NCBI GenBank assembly: GCA_964528755.1
Contig: CAZGWN010000003.1
Location: 37,270-101,269 of the forward strand
Source of the DNA: Raineyella sp964528755
GTDB taxonomy: Bacteria; Actinomycetota; Actinomycetes; Propionibacteriales; Propionibacteriaceae
Length of the DNA: 64,000 nt
Direction of reading: 5' to 3'
This document shows, one piece after another, positions 1-8,267 of this stretch. The position numbers and the translations under genes were made by a program. How positions within the stretch are numbered: the first letter of the stretch is position 1; each line of letters starts with the position of its first letter. A model generated the notes under the pieces. It searched no databases. It was not told the origin of the DNA and saw only the letters and a list, made by a program, of their open reading frames with translations.

Positions 1-152
1 CCCGCGTGAGTGGGTCCGAGAACCCGGGACAGAAACGCCCGGGTCCGCTCCTCACGCGGACTGCCCAGCACCTGGGCCGGGACGCCCTCCTCCACGATGA
101 CGCCACCGTCCATGAACGCCAGGTAGTCGCCGACCTCGCGGGCGAAGACCAT
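1..152 (-). pseudogene. 3' remnant of a polar amino-acid ABC transporter ATPase (GlnQ type), continuing off the left edge
   Basis: Read from 152 leftward, the minus strand encodes the typical last 50 residues of a GlnQ/GltL-type ATPase: FAREVGD just after the switch-histidine position, then FMDGG, IVEEG and the terminal RTRAFLSRVL motif. The part that should precede it (Walker A and B, signature, and THEM with the switch His) is absent. Upstream the frame reads six unrelated codons and then the TGA of the neighbouring gene. It therefore looks like the tail of a gene whose 5' part was deleted by a rearrangement. The gene's end lies outside the window, so how far the remnant extends is unknown. 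Confidence 0.7.
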
Positions 153-170
153 TGGGCTGGAGTGGTCGAC

Positions 171-1778
171 TCACCGATTGCGGACCAGACCCAGCGGGAG
201 CAGGATCCGGGCCGCCCGCTCGGCGTCCTGCGCGGTGGCCCGTCCCCCGTCGGCGTCGCCGGCCAGGTCGACGAGGTCGGCGAGCAGTCGACGCTCCGCC
301 TGCTCGCCCACAACATCGGGCGGACTCCACCAACTGTGGGCGAGATCCGCGGCGATCCGGTCGCCCACCATCCCGAGCATCATCACCGTCCGGGCGAGCA
401 GCTCCGGGCCGGGATCGGGGATCGCACGCCCGGGCAGCCCGCCGCCGAGGAGGGCCGCCGCCCGCCGGGTGACCTCCCGGATCGGTTCCCCCCACCGGTT
501 CGCCCCGGCCGCGACGGCGTACTCCAGACGGACGTCCGCGGGCACCGCCGGATCGCCGCTGAGCGCCCGGGCCCCCGCCTCGGCCAGGGCCCTGGCGGTC
601 GGCGCCGGATCCCGGCCGGCGGCCACGAGAGCGGTGAGGAGGTTCACCCCGATCGCGGCACCCAGGGGCGCCGGTCCCTGCCGGGACATCCGCTCGGCCG
701 CCTCGCTCAGCCATGTCGCGTCACCGGTGGCGGTGTGCAGACCCAGGCAGCACAGCACCTGCGTGGGATCGGCCGGCCCGTCCAGCACCGCCCCCATCGA
801 TCGCTCCACCAGTTCGAGAGCGGGAACCGACTCGGCCGGCGTGATCCCGGCGGGCGCGTCGGGTGGTTCCAGACCCGGACCCGACAACACCGCGAGGACC
901 AGGGCGGTCGCCGCCGGGCCGGGCAGCAGACCCGGCCCCGCCGCCACTGCGCGACCTGCCGCCGGGCGGCCCGCCGCCGGATCCGGCCGGCACGCAAGAC
1001 GGGCCCAGATCACCGCGACGGCGTCCCAGCCCGGTGCCCAGGTCGCGTCGAGCAGAGTGGTGCCACCGGCCCCGTTGAGCCGGATCGAGCCCCGGTGCCG
1101 GCCGCCCGCGGGCAGGATCTCGGTGCCGGCCTCCTCCTCGGCGACCGTCCAGGCCCCGGAGTCGTCATCGACAGCCCGGTCAGGGGCGGTGACCACCAGG
1201 GGCAGCCCCTCGCGCAGCGCGGTCCGTTCCGGCCACCAGGTCGGCAGCAGCGCCCCGGCATCGCGCCAGTCGGCGCACCAGCGTGCCTGCCAGCGCCAGA
1301 TCCGTCGCTCACCGGCCTCCCAGGCGGCGTCCGGTCCGAGGGCGAGTTCGTCGGTGTCCGCGGTGCAGCCCTGTCGCTGGACCGCGACCAGCAGCGGGCC
1401 CTCGCCGGCCGGCGCCACGGCCCAGATCGCCCGGGAGCCAGCGGCCCAGACCCGGCCGACGCATCCGGGTGCCGGGTCCAGCAGCAGCCGGGGGCGGCCG
1501 AAGGCGTACGGCAGGTCGGTGCCGGCCGCGGCCACGGTCCGCTGGTCCCAACCGCCACCGACGCTGTGCCGGACGGTCACGGTGAGCGGGCCGAGGTCCC
1601 GCGAGACCTCCACCTCGTCCTCATCGGCGAGCACCAGCGGCACCGACTGCTCGGACCGGCCGGTCCGGATCCGCCAGCCCGCCAGGTAGGGACCCCACTG
1701 GTCGTGGACGAGCGAGACCAGGTCACCTTCGTCGTCGAATCGCAGCGTGGCCTCGCCCCAGCGCAGCGTGGATGTCAT
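171..1778 (-). CDS. Protein of unknown function, 535 aa
   Basis: I do not recognise this protein. The ATG at 1778 has a GAGGAGG ribosome site five bases upstream and is preferred over an upstream start. The first 250 residues are rich in Trp, Gly and short beta-strand-like stretches (WGPYLAGW, RIWRWQARW). The last 250 are Ala-rich and helical. There is no signal peptide, no membrane segment and no metal or nucleotide motif. The alternation of a beta-rich half and a helical half recalls some carbohydrate-active proteins, but no catalytic signature supports that. It is followed directly, in the same frame, by the ABC ATPase remnant. Confidence 0.7.
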   Translation of the reverse strand: MTSTLRWGEATLRFDDEGDLVSLVHDQWGPYLAGWRIRTGRSEQSVPLVLADEDEVEVSRDLGPLTVTVRHSVGGGWDQRTVAAAGTDLPYAFGRPRLLLDPAPGCVGRVWAAGSRAIWAVAPAGEGPLLVAVQRQGCTADTDELALGPDAAWEAGERRIWRWQARWCADWRDAGALLPTWWPERTALREGLPLVVTAPDRAVDDDSGAWTVAEEEAGTEILPAGGRHRGSIRLNGAGGTTLLDATWAPGWDAVAVIWARLACRPDPAAGRPAAGRAVAAGPGLLPGPAATALVLAVLSGPGLEPPDAPAGITPAESVPALELVERSMGAVLDGPADPTQVLCCLGLHTATGDATWLSEAAERMSRQGPAPLGAAIGVNLLTALVAAGRDPAPTARALAEAGARALSGDPAVPADVRLEYAVAAGANRWGEPIREVTRRAAALLGGGLPGRAIPDPGPELLARTVMMLGMVGDRIAADLAHSWWSPPDVVGEQAERRLLADLVDLAGDADGGRATAQDAERAARILLPLGLVRNR

Positions 1779-1833
1779 CGGGCCTCCTCGGAACCGGGAC
1801 ACCGCGGACCCTCCGGCCGCGCCGGCCTCGGTC

Positions 1834-1839
1834 TAGGCT
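1834..1839 (+). promoter_or_regulatory. -10 box TAGGCT of a probably leaderless gene
   Basis: TAGGCT lies six bases before the ATG at 1846, so transcription would start at or within a base or two of the start codon. No ribosome site is present. The same spacing recurs at other genes of this window. Confidence 0.5.
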
Positions 1840-1845
1840 AGCCCC

Positions 1846-2139
1846 ATGAATTCGCGGCCCCCCACCTCACGCGCCGGACAACGCCGCGCCCGCCGCGCCG
1901 AGGAGGGCCACAACCAGGACGCCCGGACAGCGGGCGACATCCCGCTCCCCCGCGACTTCAGCCGGGAGGGATCGGCCTCCCACGACTTCGGCCACGACGG
2001 CATCTCCGCGCTGGTCACCCACGACCGGGCGCTCCGGGCGCGGGAGGTGTCCCGCCCCCGACCGGAGGACGAGGCCGCCGCGATCCGAGGGGCGGAGGAG
2101 CTGTTGCGCCGGCTCAGCGGCGGGACTCGTAGGCGCTGA
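1846..2139 (+). CDS. Small charged protein of unknown function, 97 aa
   Basis: This is a hydrophilic protein with a basic, Arg-rich N-terminus (RAGQRRARRAEEG) and an acidic/helical C-terminus (EDEAAAIRGAEELLRRL). No membrane segment or known motif is visible. A -10 box placed for leaderless transcription supports it being real. It runs head-on into rpiB, and the two coding regions overlap by 26 bases tail to tail. I cannot assign a function. Confidence 0.5.
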   Translation: MNSRPPTSRAGQRRARRAEEGHNQDARTAGDIPLPRDFSREGSASHDFGHDGISALVTHDRALRAREVSRPRPEDEAAAIRGAEELLRRLSGGTRRR

Positions 2140-2563
2140 TCTTGTCGATCCGGCGTTGATGCCGCTCGTCACCCGAGAAGGGGGTGGCGAGGAAGACCCT
2201 GACCAGTTCCAGGGCGTCGGCCGGTTCGTGCATCCGGGCGCCGAGGGCGACCACGTTCGCATCGTTGTGTTCCCGTCCCAGCCGGGCGGTCTGGTCGCTC
2301 CAGGCCAGGATGGACCGGATACCGGGCACCTTGTTGGCGACGATGTTCTCGCCGTTGCCGGAACCGCCCAGGACGATGCCGAGAGACCCCGGGTCCCCGG
2401 CAACCGCCTGCGCGCCGGGGAGGATGGTGTCGGGGTAGTCGTCGGAGGCGTCGTACGCGGCGGCCCCGTGATCCACCACGTGGTGCCCGTCGGCGGTGAG
2501 GGCCTCCACCAGGTAGTTCTTCAGCTCGTACCCCGCGTGGTCGGTAGCAATGTGAACGCGCAT
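2114..2563 (-). CDS. rpiB: Ribose-5-phosphate isomerase B
   Basis: RpiB interconverts ribose 5-phosphate and ribulose 5-phosphate in the non-oxidative pentose phosphate pathway, in the cytosol. The 149-residue length is normal for the family. The N-terminal DHAGYELK (8-15) forms part of the sugar-phosphate pocket, and LGGSGNGE (65-72) is the actinobacterial version of the active-site loop, in which a Glu (here E72) replaces the catalytic Cys of the enterobacterial enzyme. ATG at 2563 is chosen because the protein then begins MRVHIATDHAG as its relatives do. It lies 63 bases downstream of the DsbA-family gene on the same strand and may share its transcript. Confidence 0.93.
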   Translation of the reverse strand: MRVHIATDHAGYELKNYLVEALTADGHHVVDHGAAAYDASDDYPDTILPGAQAVAGDPGSLGIVLGGSGNGENIVANKVPGIRSILAWSDQTARLGREHNDANVVALGARMHEPADALELVRVFLATPFSGDERHQRRIDKISAYESRR

Positions 2564-2626
2564 GGCCCAACTATCCCATTGCCGTCGGACCCCGCATGGG
2601 GGGGCCGTCCCCGCCCATCCGGACAC

Positions 2627-3259
2627 TCAGTCGAAGATCGGATCGACCGTACGGGTGCGCTTGAGCTCGAAGAATCCGGGGTAGGCGGTCACCGCCGACA
2701 CGCCGTCGAAGAGGCGCCCGGCCTCCTCGCCCTTCGGCGCAGGCGTAATCACCGGCCCGAAGATCGACATCCCGTTGACCCGGATCACCGGGGTGCCGAC
2801 ATCGTCGCCGACCGGGTCCATGCCCTCGTGATGCGACCGGCGCAGCGCGTCGTCGTTCGCATCGGTCCAGCCCGCCTCAGCGAGGTCGACGGGCAGACCG
2901 GCGTCGGCGAGCGCCGCCTCCAGGGTGGGGCGGGTGCGCGGCTCGTGGCCGGGGTGGTAACGGGTACCGATCGCGGTGTAGAAGGCACGCAACGCGTCCT
3001 GGCCGCACTTCTCCTCGACCGCCAGGGCGATCCGGGGGCCGGGCCACGATCCGTCGATCGACCGGCGGTAGTCGGCCGGCAGGTCGCGGCCCTCGTTGAG
3101 GATGCCCAGGCTCATCACGTGAAAGACGGTCCGGACCGGACGGACTTTCTCCACCTCGAGCATCCACCGGGAAGCCATCCAGGCCCACGGACATTGCGGA
3201 TCGAACCAGAAGTCGACCTGCTGGAGGACCTCGGCATCGGAAGTGGCGTGCTGTGTCAT
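2627..3259 (-). CDS. DsbA-family mycothiol-dependent reductase (Rv2466c-like)
   Basis: The 210-residue protein has a thioredoxin fold with a helical insert, as in the DsbA/FrnE-like family that includes the mycothiol-dependent nitroreductase Rv2466c. The active-site sequence FDPQCPWAW (residues 18-26) is followed by conserved stretches such as GTPVIRVNG and FGPVI. It has CPWA, so the second redox Cys of a CPWC site is Ala; a one-cysteine mechanism with mycothiol as resolving thiol would follow. There is no signal peptide, so it is cytosolic. A TAGGCT box six bases before the ATG suggests a leaderless message. It lies immediately upstream of rpiB. Confidence 0.82.
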   Translation of the reverse strand: MTQHATSDAEVLQQVDFWFDPQCPWAWMASRWMLEVEKVRPVRTVFHVMSLGILNEGRDLPADYRRSIDGSWPGPRIALAVEEKCGQDALRAFYTAIGTRYHPGHEPRTRPTLEAALADAGLPVDLAEAGWTDANDDALRRSHHEGMDPVGDDVGTPVIRVNGMSIFGPVITPAPKGEEAGRLFDGVSAVTAYPGFFELKRTRTVDPIFD

Positions 3260-3265
3260 GGCGAA

Positions 3266-3271
3266 AGCCTA
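3266..3271 (-). promoter_or_regulatory. -10 box TAGGCT for the DsbA-family gene
   Basis: On the minus strand TAGGCT is followed by six bases and then the ATG at 3259, consistent with a leaderless transcript. A short palindrome (GGAAG-4-CTTCC, 3280-3293) covers the expected -35 area. Confidence 0.5.
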
Positions 3272-3292
3272 CGTCCGTCGGAAGAGCCCTTC

Positions 3293-3324
3293 CCGACCCC
3301 ATTCCTGCTCCGGAATGGGGTCGG
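3293..3324. repeat. 13-bp perfect inverted repeat in the divergent DsbA/pepN promoter region
   Basis: The arms 3293-3305 and 3312-3324 are perfectly complementary with a 6-base loop. The element sits just upstream of the proposed DsbA promoter and about 120 bases before pepN. It is not followed by a T-run on either strand, so it is a poor intrinsic terminator. It could be an operator or an RNA structure in a longer transcript. Nearby, 3334-3350 read on the minus strand is a short GC hairpin followed by six T. Confidence 0.5.
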
Positions 3325-3445
3325 AACCGCAAAAAAGCCCCCCATCGGGCGCGAAACGGGCCGGCGTACTCGCCTATGGACCATCTGCACCGCTACTGTG
3401 ACAAATGTCGCCGGGGCTTCCGGTGACTGACCCGGACAGCCCGTC

Positions 3446-6208
3446 ATGGTTCCCGACGAAAAGGTCACCGCCTTGTACACAGAGAACATCACGCGTGAGG
3501 AGGCCCGCACCCGGGCCGGATTGATTCGCACCGAGGCATACCGGGTGCGAATCGACCTGACCGGACGCGACGGCCAGGGGCGCCCGTTGGCCGACCCACA
3601 GGGGATGTTCGTCTCGGTTTCCACCATCACCTTCCACTCGGGGGCCGGCGACACCTGGATCGACCTGCTCGCCGACGCCGTCACCGGTGCCTCGCTCGAC
3701 GGCACACCGCTGGGGGTCGGCGGCTTCGACGGGAGTCGGATGCCGCTCACCCTGACCGAGGGCGACCACGAGCTGACGGTGGTCGGGCTGTGCCGCTACT
3801 CGCGCACCGGCGAGGGCCTGCACCGGATGGTCGACCCGGCCGACCAGCGGGTCTACCTCTACACCCAGTTCGAGACGGCCGACGCCCGCCGGATGTACGC
3901 CTGCTTCGAACAGCCGGACCTCAAGGCCACCTACCAGCTCACGGTGATCGCGCCGAGCAACTGGGTCGTCATCTCCAACGCCGCCTCGGTCCAACCACGG
4001 GTGCTCGTCCCGGGCGAGCACGGCAGCGGCGCCGACCGGTGGGGTGTGGCGTACGCCGTCTGGGAGTTCGCACCGACGGTGCGCCTGTCCACGTACGTGA
4101 CAGCGCTGGTCGCCGGGAACTACCACCGGGTCTTCGACACCTACACCGGGCCGAACGGGGACATCCCGCTGTCGATCCTGTGCCGCGGGTCGATGGTGGA
4201 GGCCCTGGACGCCGACCGGATCTTCGAGACCACGAAGAAGGGCTTCGAGGTGTACGAGCGGGCGTTCGACACGCCGTATCCGTTCGGCACCTATGACCAG
4301 TCGTTCGTGCCGGAGTTCAACGCCGGCGCGATGGAGAATGCCGGCTGCATCACCTTCCGGGACGACCTGCTGTTCCGCTCCCGGGTGACCGCGGCGGCGT
4401 ACGAGAACCGGGACAACACGATCCTGCACGAAATGGCCCACATGTGGTTCGGCGATCTCGTCACGATGAGCTGGTGGGACGACCTGTGGCTGAACGAGTC
4501 GTTCGCCGAATGGGCCTCCCACTTCGCGATGTCGGAGTACTACCCGGATCCGCAGCAGCCGTGGGTGAGCTTCTGCAACCAGCGCAAGGGCTGGGCGTAC
4601 CGGCAGGATCAGCTGCCGACCACCCACCCGATCGCCGCCGACATGGTCGACCTGGCAACGGTCGAGTCGAACTTCGACGGGATCACCTATGCGAAGGGCG
4701 CCTCGGCGCTGCGCCAACTGGTCGCCTACGTCGGGCGGGATCATTTCCTGGCCGGGGTGCGGCGCTACTTCGCCGACCACGCGTACGCCAACACGACGCT
4801 GGCCGACCTCTTCGGTGCGCTGGAGGTCGAGTCCGGGCGTGATCTGTCCGACTGGGCGGCTCAGTGGCTGCAGGTGCCCGGGGTGAGCACGCTGCTGGCC
4901 GACTTCACCACCGATCCGCAGGGTCGCTTCGAGACCTTCTCGATCGCCCAGTACGTGCCCCAGGCGTTCCCGGTGCACCGGACCCACCGGATGGCGATCG
5001 GGCTCTACGACCCCACCGCGACCGGCGCGATCACCCGCACCGACCGGGTGGAGCTGGACGTCTCCGGGCAGGTCACCGAGGTGCCCGAGCTGATCGGCCG
5101 GCCGCGTCCCGACCTGCTGCTGCTCAACGACGACGACCTGACCTACGCCAAGGTGCGCCTCGACGCCGAGTCGTTGCGGACCGTGGTGGAGCATCTGGCC
5201 GACATCGACTCCGCGCTGGCCCGGGCGGTGTGCTGGGCGTCGGCGTGGGACATGACTCGCGATGGGGAGATGCTGGCCGACGACTACGCCTCGCTGGTGC
5301 TGGCCTCGGTGGGCCGGGAGTCCGACCCGACCGCCGTCCAGCGCACGCTCGGGCAGGCTGCGACGGCGATCATCCACTACGCCCCGGCGGAGGCCCGTGC
5401 CGACCTGCGACACCGGATGGAGCAGGGGCTGGCCCGGCTCATCGCCGCGGCCGAGCCGGGCTCGGATCACCAGCTCATCTTCGCTCGCGCGCTCGCGGCG
5501 AATGCGTCGGGCCCGGCGGCCGCCGAGGTCGTCCGCGCCTGGCTCGCCGGCGAGGAGGAGGTGCCCGGGCTCACCCTGGATGCCGACCTGCGCTGGCAGC
5601 TGCTGACCAACCTGTCCCGGCTCGGGGTCGCTGACGAGGCGGCCGTGGCGGCCGAACTCGACCGCGACTCCACCCTCACCGGGCAACAGAAGGCAGCCGC
5701 CGCCCGCGCGGCCCGACCCGACCCGGCGGCCAAGGCGGAGGCCTGGCGGCTGGCAACGGCGGCGACCGATGTCCCCAACGAGACCCAGCGCGCCATCTGC
5801 TATGCGTTCTGGCAGCCCGGGCAGGAAGAGGTCCTGGCTCCGTGGGCGGGTCACTTCCTCGAGGTGATCGACGCGATGGCCGCCGGCCGCGACGGCTGGG
5901 ACCGCAAGGGCATCGCGCTGCGGGAGAACGTGCTGCGAGGCCTGTTCCCCTCGCTGGTCGCCGACGAGGCGTTCCTGGCCGGACTGGACGCCTTCGTCGC
6001 CGGACACGACCTGCCGGCGCCGATCGCCCGTTCGTTGGCGGAGAACCGCGACGATGCGCTGCGCGCCCTGCACGCCCAGCGGGTGGCCCGGCAGCTCCTC
6101 GCCGAACGCTCGCAGCCGACGCCGGCCGCACCGGCTCCCACGGAGGCGGAAGACACCGCAACCACGCCGGTTTCCGCGGCCGACCCCGAGGGACCGGTCG
6201 AGGGCTGA
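3446..6208 (+). CDS. pepN: Aminopeptidase N (M1 family zinc metallopeptidase)
   Basis: This cytosolic enzyme removes N-terminal residues from peptides. The substrate-binding GAMEN motif is at 294-298 and the zinc site HEMAH at 328-332, with the third ligand E351 in NESFAEW. A catalytic Tyr is expected in the following domain, and an ERAP1-like helical C-terminal domain follows. The length of 920 aa is slightly above the actinobacterial norm because of a Pro/Ala/Thr-rich tail. The start is uncertain: ATG 3446 lacks a ribosome site, while TTG 3473 is preceded by AAAAGG at a good distance and would give MYTENITREEA, a more usual beginning. A TACTGT box at 3394 is a possible -10. The Nif3 gene starts at the next base after its stop. 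Confidence 0.95.
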   Translation: MVPDEKVTALYTENITREEARTRAGLIRTEAYRVRIDLTGRDGQGRPLADPQGMFVSVSTITFHSGAGDTWIDLLADAVTGASLDGTPLGVGGFDGSRMPLTLTEGDHELTVVGLCRYSRTGEGLHRMVDPADQRVYLYTQFETADARRMYACFEQPDLKATYQLTVIAPSNWVVISNAASVQPRVLVPGEHGSGADRWGVAYAVWEFAPTVRLSTYVTALVAGNYHRVFDTYTGPNGDIPLSILCRGSMVEALDADRIFETTKKGFEVYERAFDTPYPFGTYDQSFVPEFNAGAMENAGCITFRDDLLFRSRVTAAAYENRDNTILHEMAHMWFGDLVTMSWWDDLWLNESFAEWASHFAMSEYYPDPQQPWVSFCNQRKGWAYRQDQLPTTHPIAADMVDLATVESNFDGITYAKGASALRQLVAYVGRDHFLAGVRRYFADHAYANTTLADLFGALEVESGRDLSDWAAQWLQVPGVSTLLADFTTDPQGRFETFSIAQYVPQAFPVHRTHRMAIGLYDPTATGAITRTDRVELDVSGQVTEVPELIGRPRPDLLLLNDDDLTYAKVRLDAESLRTVVEHLADIDSALARAVCWASAWDMTRDGEMLADDYASLVLASVGRESDPTAVQRTLGQAATAIIHYAPAEARADLRHRMEQGLARLIAAAEPGSDHQLIFARALAANASGPAAAEVVRAWLAGEEEVPGLTLDADLRWQLLTNLSRLGVADEAAVAAELDRDSTLTGQQKAAAARAARPDPAAKAEAWRLATAATDVPNETQRAICYAFWQPGQEEVLAPWAGHFLEVIDAMAAGRDGWDRKGIALRENVLRGLFPSLVADEAFLAGLDAFVAGHDLPAPIARSLAENRDDALRALHAQRVARQLLAERSQPTPAAPAPTEAEDTATTPVSAADPEGPVEG

Positions 6209-7390
6209 GTGGTGACCACGGTCGGGGACCTCGTCGACCTGCTGGAGCGCTGGTATCCGCTGTCGGGCGCCGAGTCGTGGGACCGGGTCGGGCTGGTCGT
6301 CGGCGACCGCGCCCGGCCCGTACGGCGGGTCCTGTGCACCGTCGACGTCACCCTGGACGTCGTCGACGAGGGGATCCGCACCGGGGCCGACCTGATCGTC
6401 GCCCACCACCCGCTGCTGCTGCGCGGGGTGCACGCGGTCCGCGCCGACGAGCCCAAGGGCGCCGTGGTCCTGCGCCTCGCCGAGCGCCGGATCGCCCTGT
6501 GGTGCGGCCACACCAATGCCGACAGTGCGATCGCGGGCGTCGCCGAGGCCCTCGCCGACCGGCTCGGCCTGACCGCCACCCGTCCGATGGAGGAGCGCAC
6601 CGCGTCCCCGGGACTCGACACGCTGGTGACCTTCGTCCCGCCCGACCATCTGGACCGGCTGGTGGACGCCCTCGCGTCGGCCGGTGCCGGCCGGGTCGGT
6701 CGGTACGACTCGTGTCACTTCGTCGCGCCGGGTACCGGAGCCTTCCGCCCACTGCCGGGTGCCGACCCGTACGTCGGCGAGGTCGGGGCGCTGGAGCACG
6801 TCGCCGAGCTGCGGCTCGAGATGGTGCTGCCCCGTTCCGCCCGCGGGCGGGTCGTCGAGGCGTTGCTCGCCGCGCACCCGTACGAGACGCCGGCCTGGCA
6901 CCTGGTGGAGACCGTCTCCGCGCCCGCCGATGTCGGCCTCGGCCGGGTCGGTACGTTGCCGGAACCGACGACACTGGCCGCGTTCGGCAGCCGCGTCGCC
7001 GCGGCTGTCCCGCCGACGGCCGGCGGTGTCCGGATCGGCGGCGACCCGGGACGGGCCGTACGCACCGTCGCGGTGTTGCCCGGTGCGGGCGACTCCCTGC
7101 TCGACCGGGCGCGCGCACTGGGGGTGGACTGCTACGTCACCTCGGACCTGCGGCACCACCCGGCCGAGGAGTTCCTGGAGTGGGGCCGACTCGACCCCAC
7201 CGCGCCGGCGCTCGTCGACGTCGCCCACTGGGCGGCCGAATGGCCCTGGCTGGAGGTGGTGGCGGCGCGACTCCGTGCGGACACCGACCTGCCCACCGAC
7301 GTCAGCCGCCTCGACACCAGCCCGTGGTCGCTGTGTCTGGGCGCCCGGGGCGGGGTCAGCGATCCGCCGTCGGGCGCAGGTGCCGACTGA
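6209..7390 (+). CDS. Nif3-like dinuclear metal-centre protein (DUF34)
   Basis: This is a Nif3/YqfO/YbgI-family protein of 393 aa, the long form with an inserted central domain found in Gram-positive bacteria. Family members form hexameric toroids with a two-metal site; their reaction remains debated (GTP cyclohydrolase 1 type 2 has been proposed). Visible metal ligands are the HHPLLL pair (H66, H67) and H101 in CGHTNAD, with further His/Glu near the C-terminus (DVAHWAAEWP). Translation starts at GTG 6209 immediately after the pepN stop, so the two are very likely co-transcribed. Its 3' end overlaps the convergent DUF5130 gene by 35 bases. Confidence 0.9.
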   Translation: MVTTVGDLVDLLERWYPLSGAESWDRVGLVVGDRARPVRRVLCTVDVTLDVVDEGIRTGADLIVAHHPLLLRGVHAVRADEPKGAVVLRLAERRIALWCGHTNADSAIAGVAEALADRLGLTATRPMEERTASPGLDTLVTFVPPDHLDRLVDALASAGAGRVGRYDSCHFVAPGTGAFRPLPGADPYVGEVGALEHVAELRLEMVLPRSARGRVVEALLAAHPYETPAWHLVETVSAPADVGLGRVGTLPEPTTLAAFGSRVAAAVPPTAGGVRIGGDPGRAVRTVAVLPGAGDSLLDRARALGVDCYVTSDLRHHPAEEFLEWGRLDPTAPALVDVAHWAAEWPWLEVVAARLRADTDLPTDVSRLDTSPWSLCLGARGGVSDPPSGAGAD

Positions 7391-7820
7391 CCTGCCCGCG
7401 GGCCGCCTCACCCATCTGGGTGATCCCGGTGACCAGGCCGGCCGAGAGATCCCCGTTCGCCGCCGACGCCGCGATGCTCACCGCGGCGAGGCGGCACTCG
7501 GAGTCGGTGAGGGTCCGCGTCACCTCCGTGCCGGTGACGATCTCGACCTGGCGGCGCGCCGGGTCGACGTGCACGAGCACCGTCCGGTCGCGGTTCTTCA
7601 GTGTGGCATGCCGATCCTCGGCGCGGGCCCGGACCGGCCGGGACGTGTCCGAGGAGATCCACACCACGAAGTCGAAGCCGCAGTCGTCCCGGGCCCGCTT
7701 GCAGGCCCATTCGATGCTGCGGACCTGGGCCGGCCCGATGCCGTGGTGGGCCACGAGCGGGCCGGCCCCCGACCCACCGGTGAAGGCCCGTTGCACATCT
7801 GCGGCGTCCGGGCTCACCAT
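7356..7820 (-). CDS. DUF5130 (TPM-like) domain protein
   Basis: A 154-residue soluble protein that I place in the actinobacterial DUF5130 family, related to TPM domains, on the pattern of VHVDPARRQVEIVTG in the centre and a helical C-terminal half (SIAASAANGDLSAGLVTGI). The function is not established. Its ATG (7820-7818) overlaps the TGA of the upstream membrane protein (7816-7814), so it is probably translated by coupling in a two-gene operon. A trans-acting partner role for the membrane protein is an inference from this linkage only. Confidence 0.72.
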   Translation of the reverse strand: MVSPDAADVQRAFTGGSGAGPLVAHHGIGPAQVRSIEWACKRARDDCGFDFVVWISSDTSRPVRARAEDRHATLKNRDRTVLVHVDPARRQVEIVTGTEVTRTLTDSECRLAAVSIAASAANGDLSAGLVTGITQMGEAARGQVSRHLRPTADR

Positions 7821-8155
7821 CGCGCGCTCGCCCCACCGGTCGGGGCGGCAGCCGACCCGTCCTGGGTCGGCCCGGCGGTCTGCTCCCCGCCGGCCGTCAC
7901 CGCGGGGGTCGGGGACCCCTCACCGTCGGTCACCACGACCGGCTCCGTCGGTGGGTGCAGCGATGCGTCCTCCTTGCCCATCGCGCGTACCAGGCCGATG
8001 AGGGCGACGACGAACGCCACCGCCGCCGGGATGAAGAGGATCCAGACCAGTTCGTGGACCAGCGGCACGTCGGGCGCAGCAGGCCAGCCGGGCAGGTTGT
8101 CCAGTGGCACCAGACCCGCCACCAAGGGCGCGAACACGCTCACATACTCAGTCAC
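7814..8155 (-). CDS. Small membrane protein of unknown function, 113 aa
   Basis: GTG at 8155 opens the frame and gives MTEYVSVFAPLVAGL at the N-terminus. One clear membrane helix (WILFIPAAVAFVVALIGLV, about 43-61) is followed by a Pro/Thr/Gly-rich, mostly acidic tail of about 50 residues. A weaker hydrophobic segment lies at 5-20. A possible -10 (TACCGT) seven bases upstream would make the message leaderless. It is coupled to the DUF5130 gene downstream and diverges from the pyr operon. I do not recognise a family. Confidence 0.65.
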   Translation of the reverse strand: MTEYVSVFAPLVAGLVPLDNLPGWPAAPDVPLVHELVWILFIPAAVAFVVALIGLVRAMGKEDASLHPPTEPVVVTDGEGSPTPAVTAGGEQTAGPTQDGSAAAPTGGASARW

Positions 8156-8223
8156 GTAACCTACGGTAGTGCAGCCGGGGCCGCTCCGCCCGGGTCGACG
8201 GCAGCATCTCCGGCCATGTGAGG

Positions 8224-8266
8224 GGTATCCCGGGGCACCGACCCAGGCACGTCGAGGAAGGATACC
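8224..8266 (+). promoter_or_regulatory. Stem-loop that would sequester the pyrR ribosome-binding site
   Basis: GGTATCC (8224-8230) pairs perfectly with GGATACC (8260-8266), leaving a 29-base loop. The right arm ends one base before the GTG start of pyrR and includes the end of its GAGGAAGGA ribosome site. In mycobacteria PyrR represses its operon by binding an RNA hairpin over the first ribosome site; the position here fits that mode. I did not find a clear match to the PyrR-binding loop consensus, so the regulator assignment is inference. Confidence 0.5.
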
Positions 8267-8267
8267 A

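Noticed and set aside
6..1841. Plus-strand frame across the first gene
   Set aside because: It is Arg/Pro/Gly-rich without any recognisable domain. The minus-strand gene has a good ribosome site and start, and normal composition.
3405..3524. Short plus-strand frame just after a possible -10 box, overlapping the pepN start
   Set aside because: It is out of frame with pepN, has no ribosome site and no recognisable sequence. It may be an artefact of the GC-rich code.
3374..7411. Very long open frame on the minus strand opposite pepN and the Nif3 gene (1345 codons)
   Set aside because: It is a mirror of high-GC third-position bias in two well-recognised genes. Its product is low-complexity Arg/Gly/Pro with no family resemblance.
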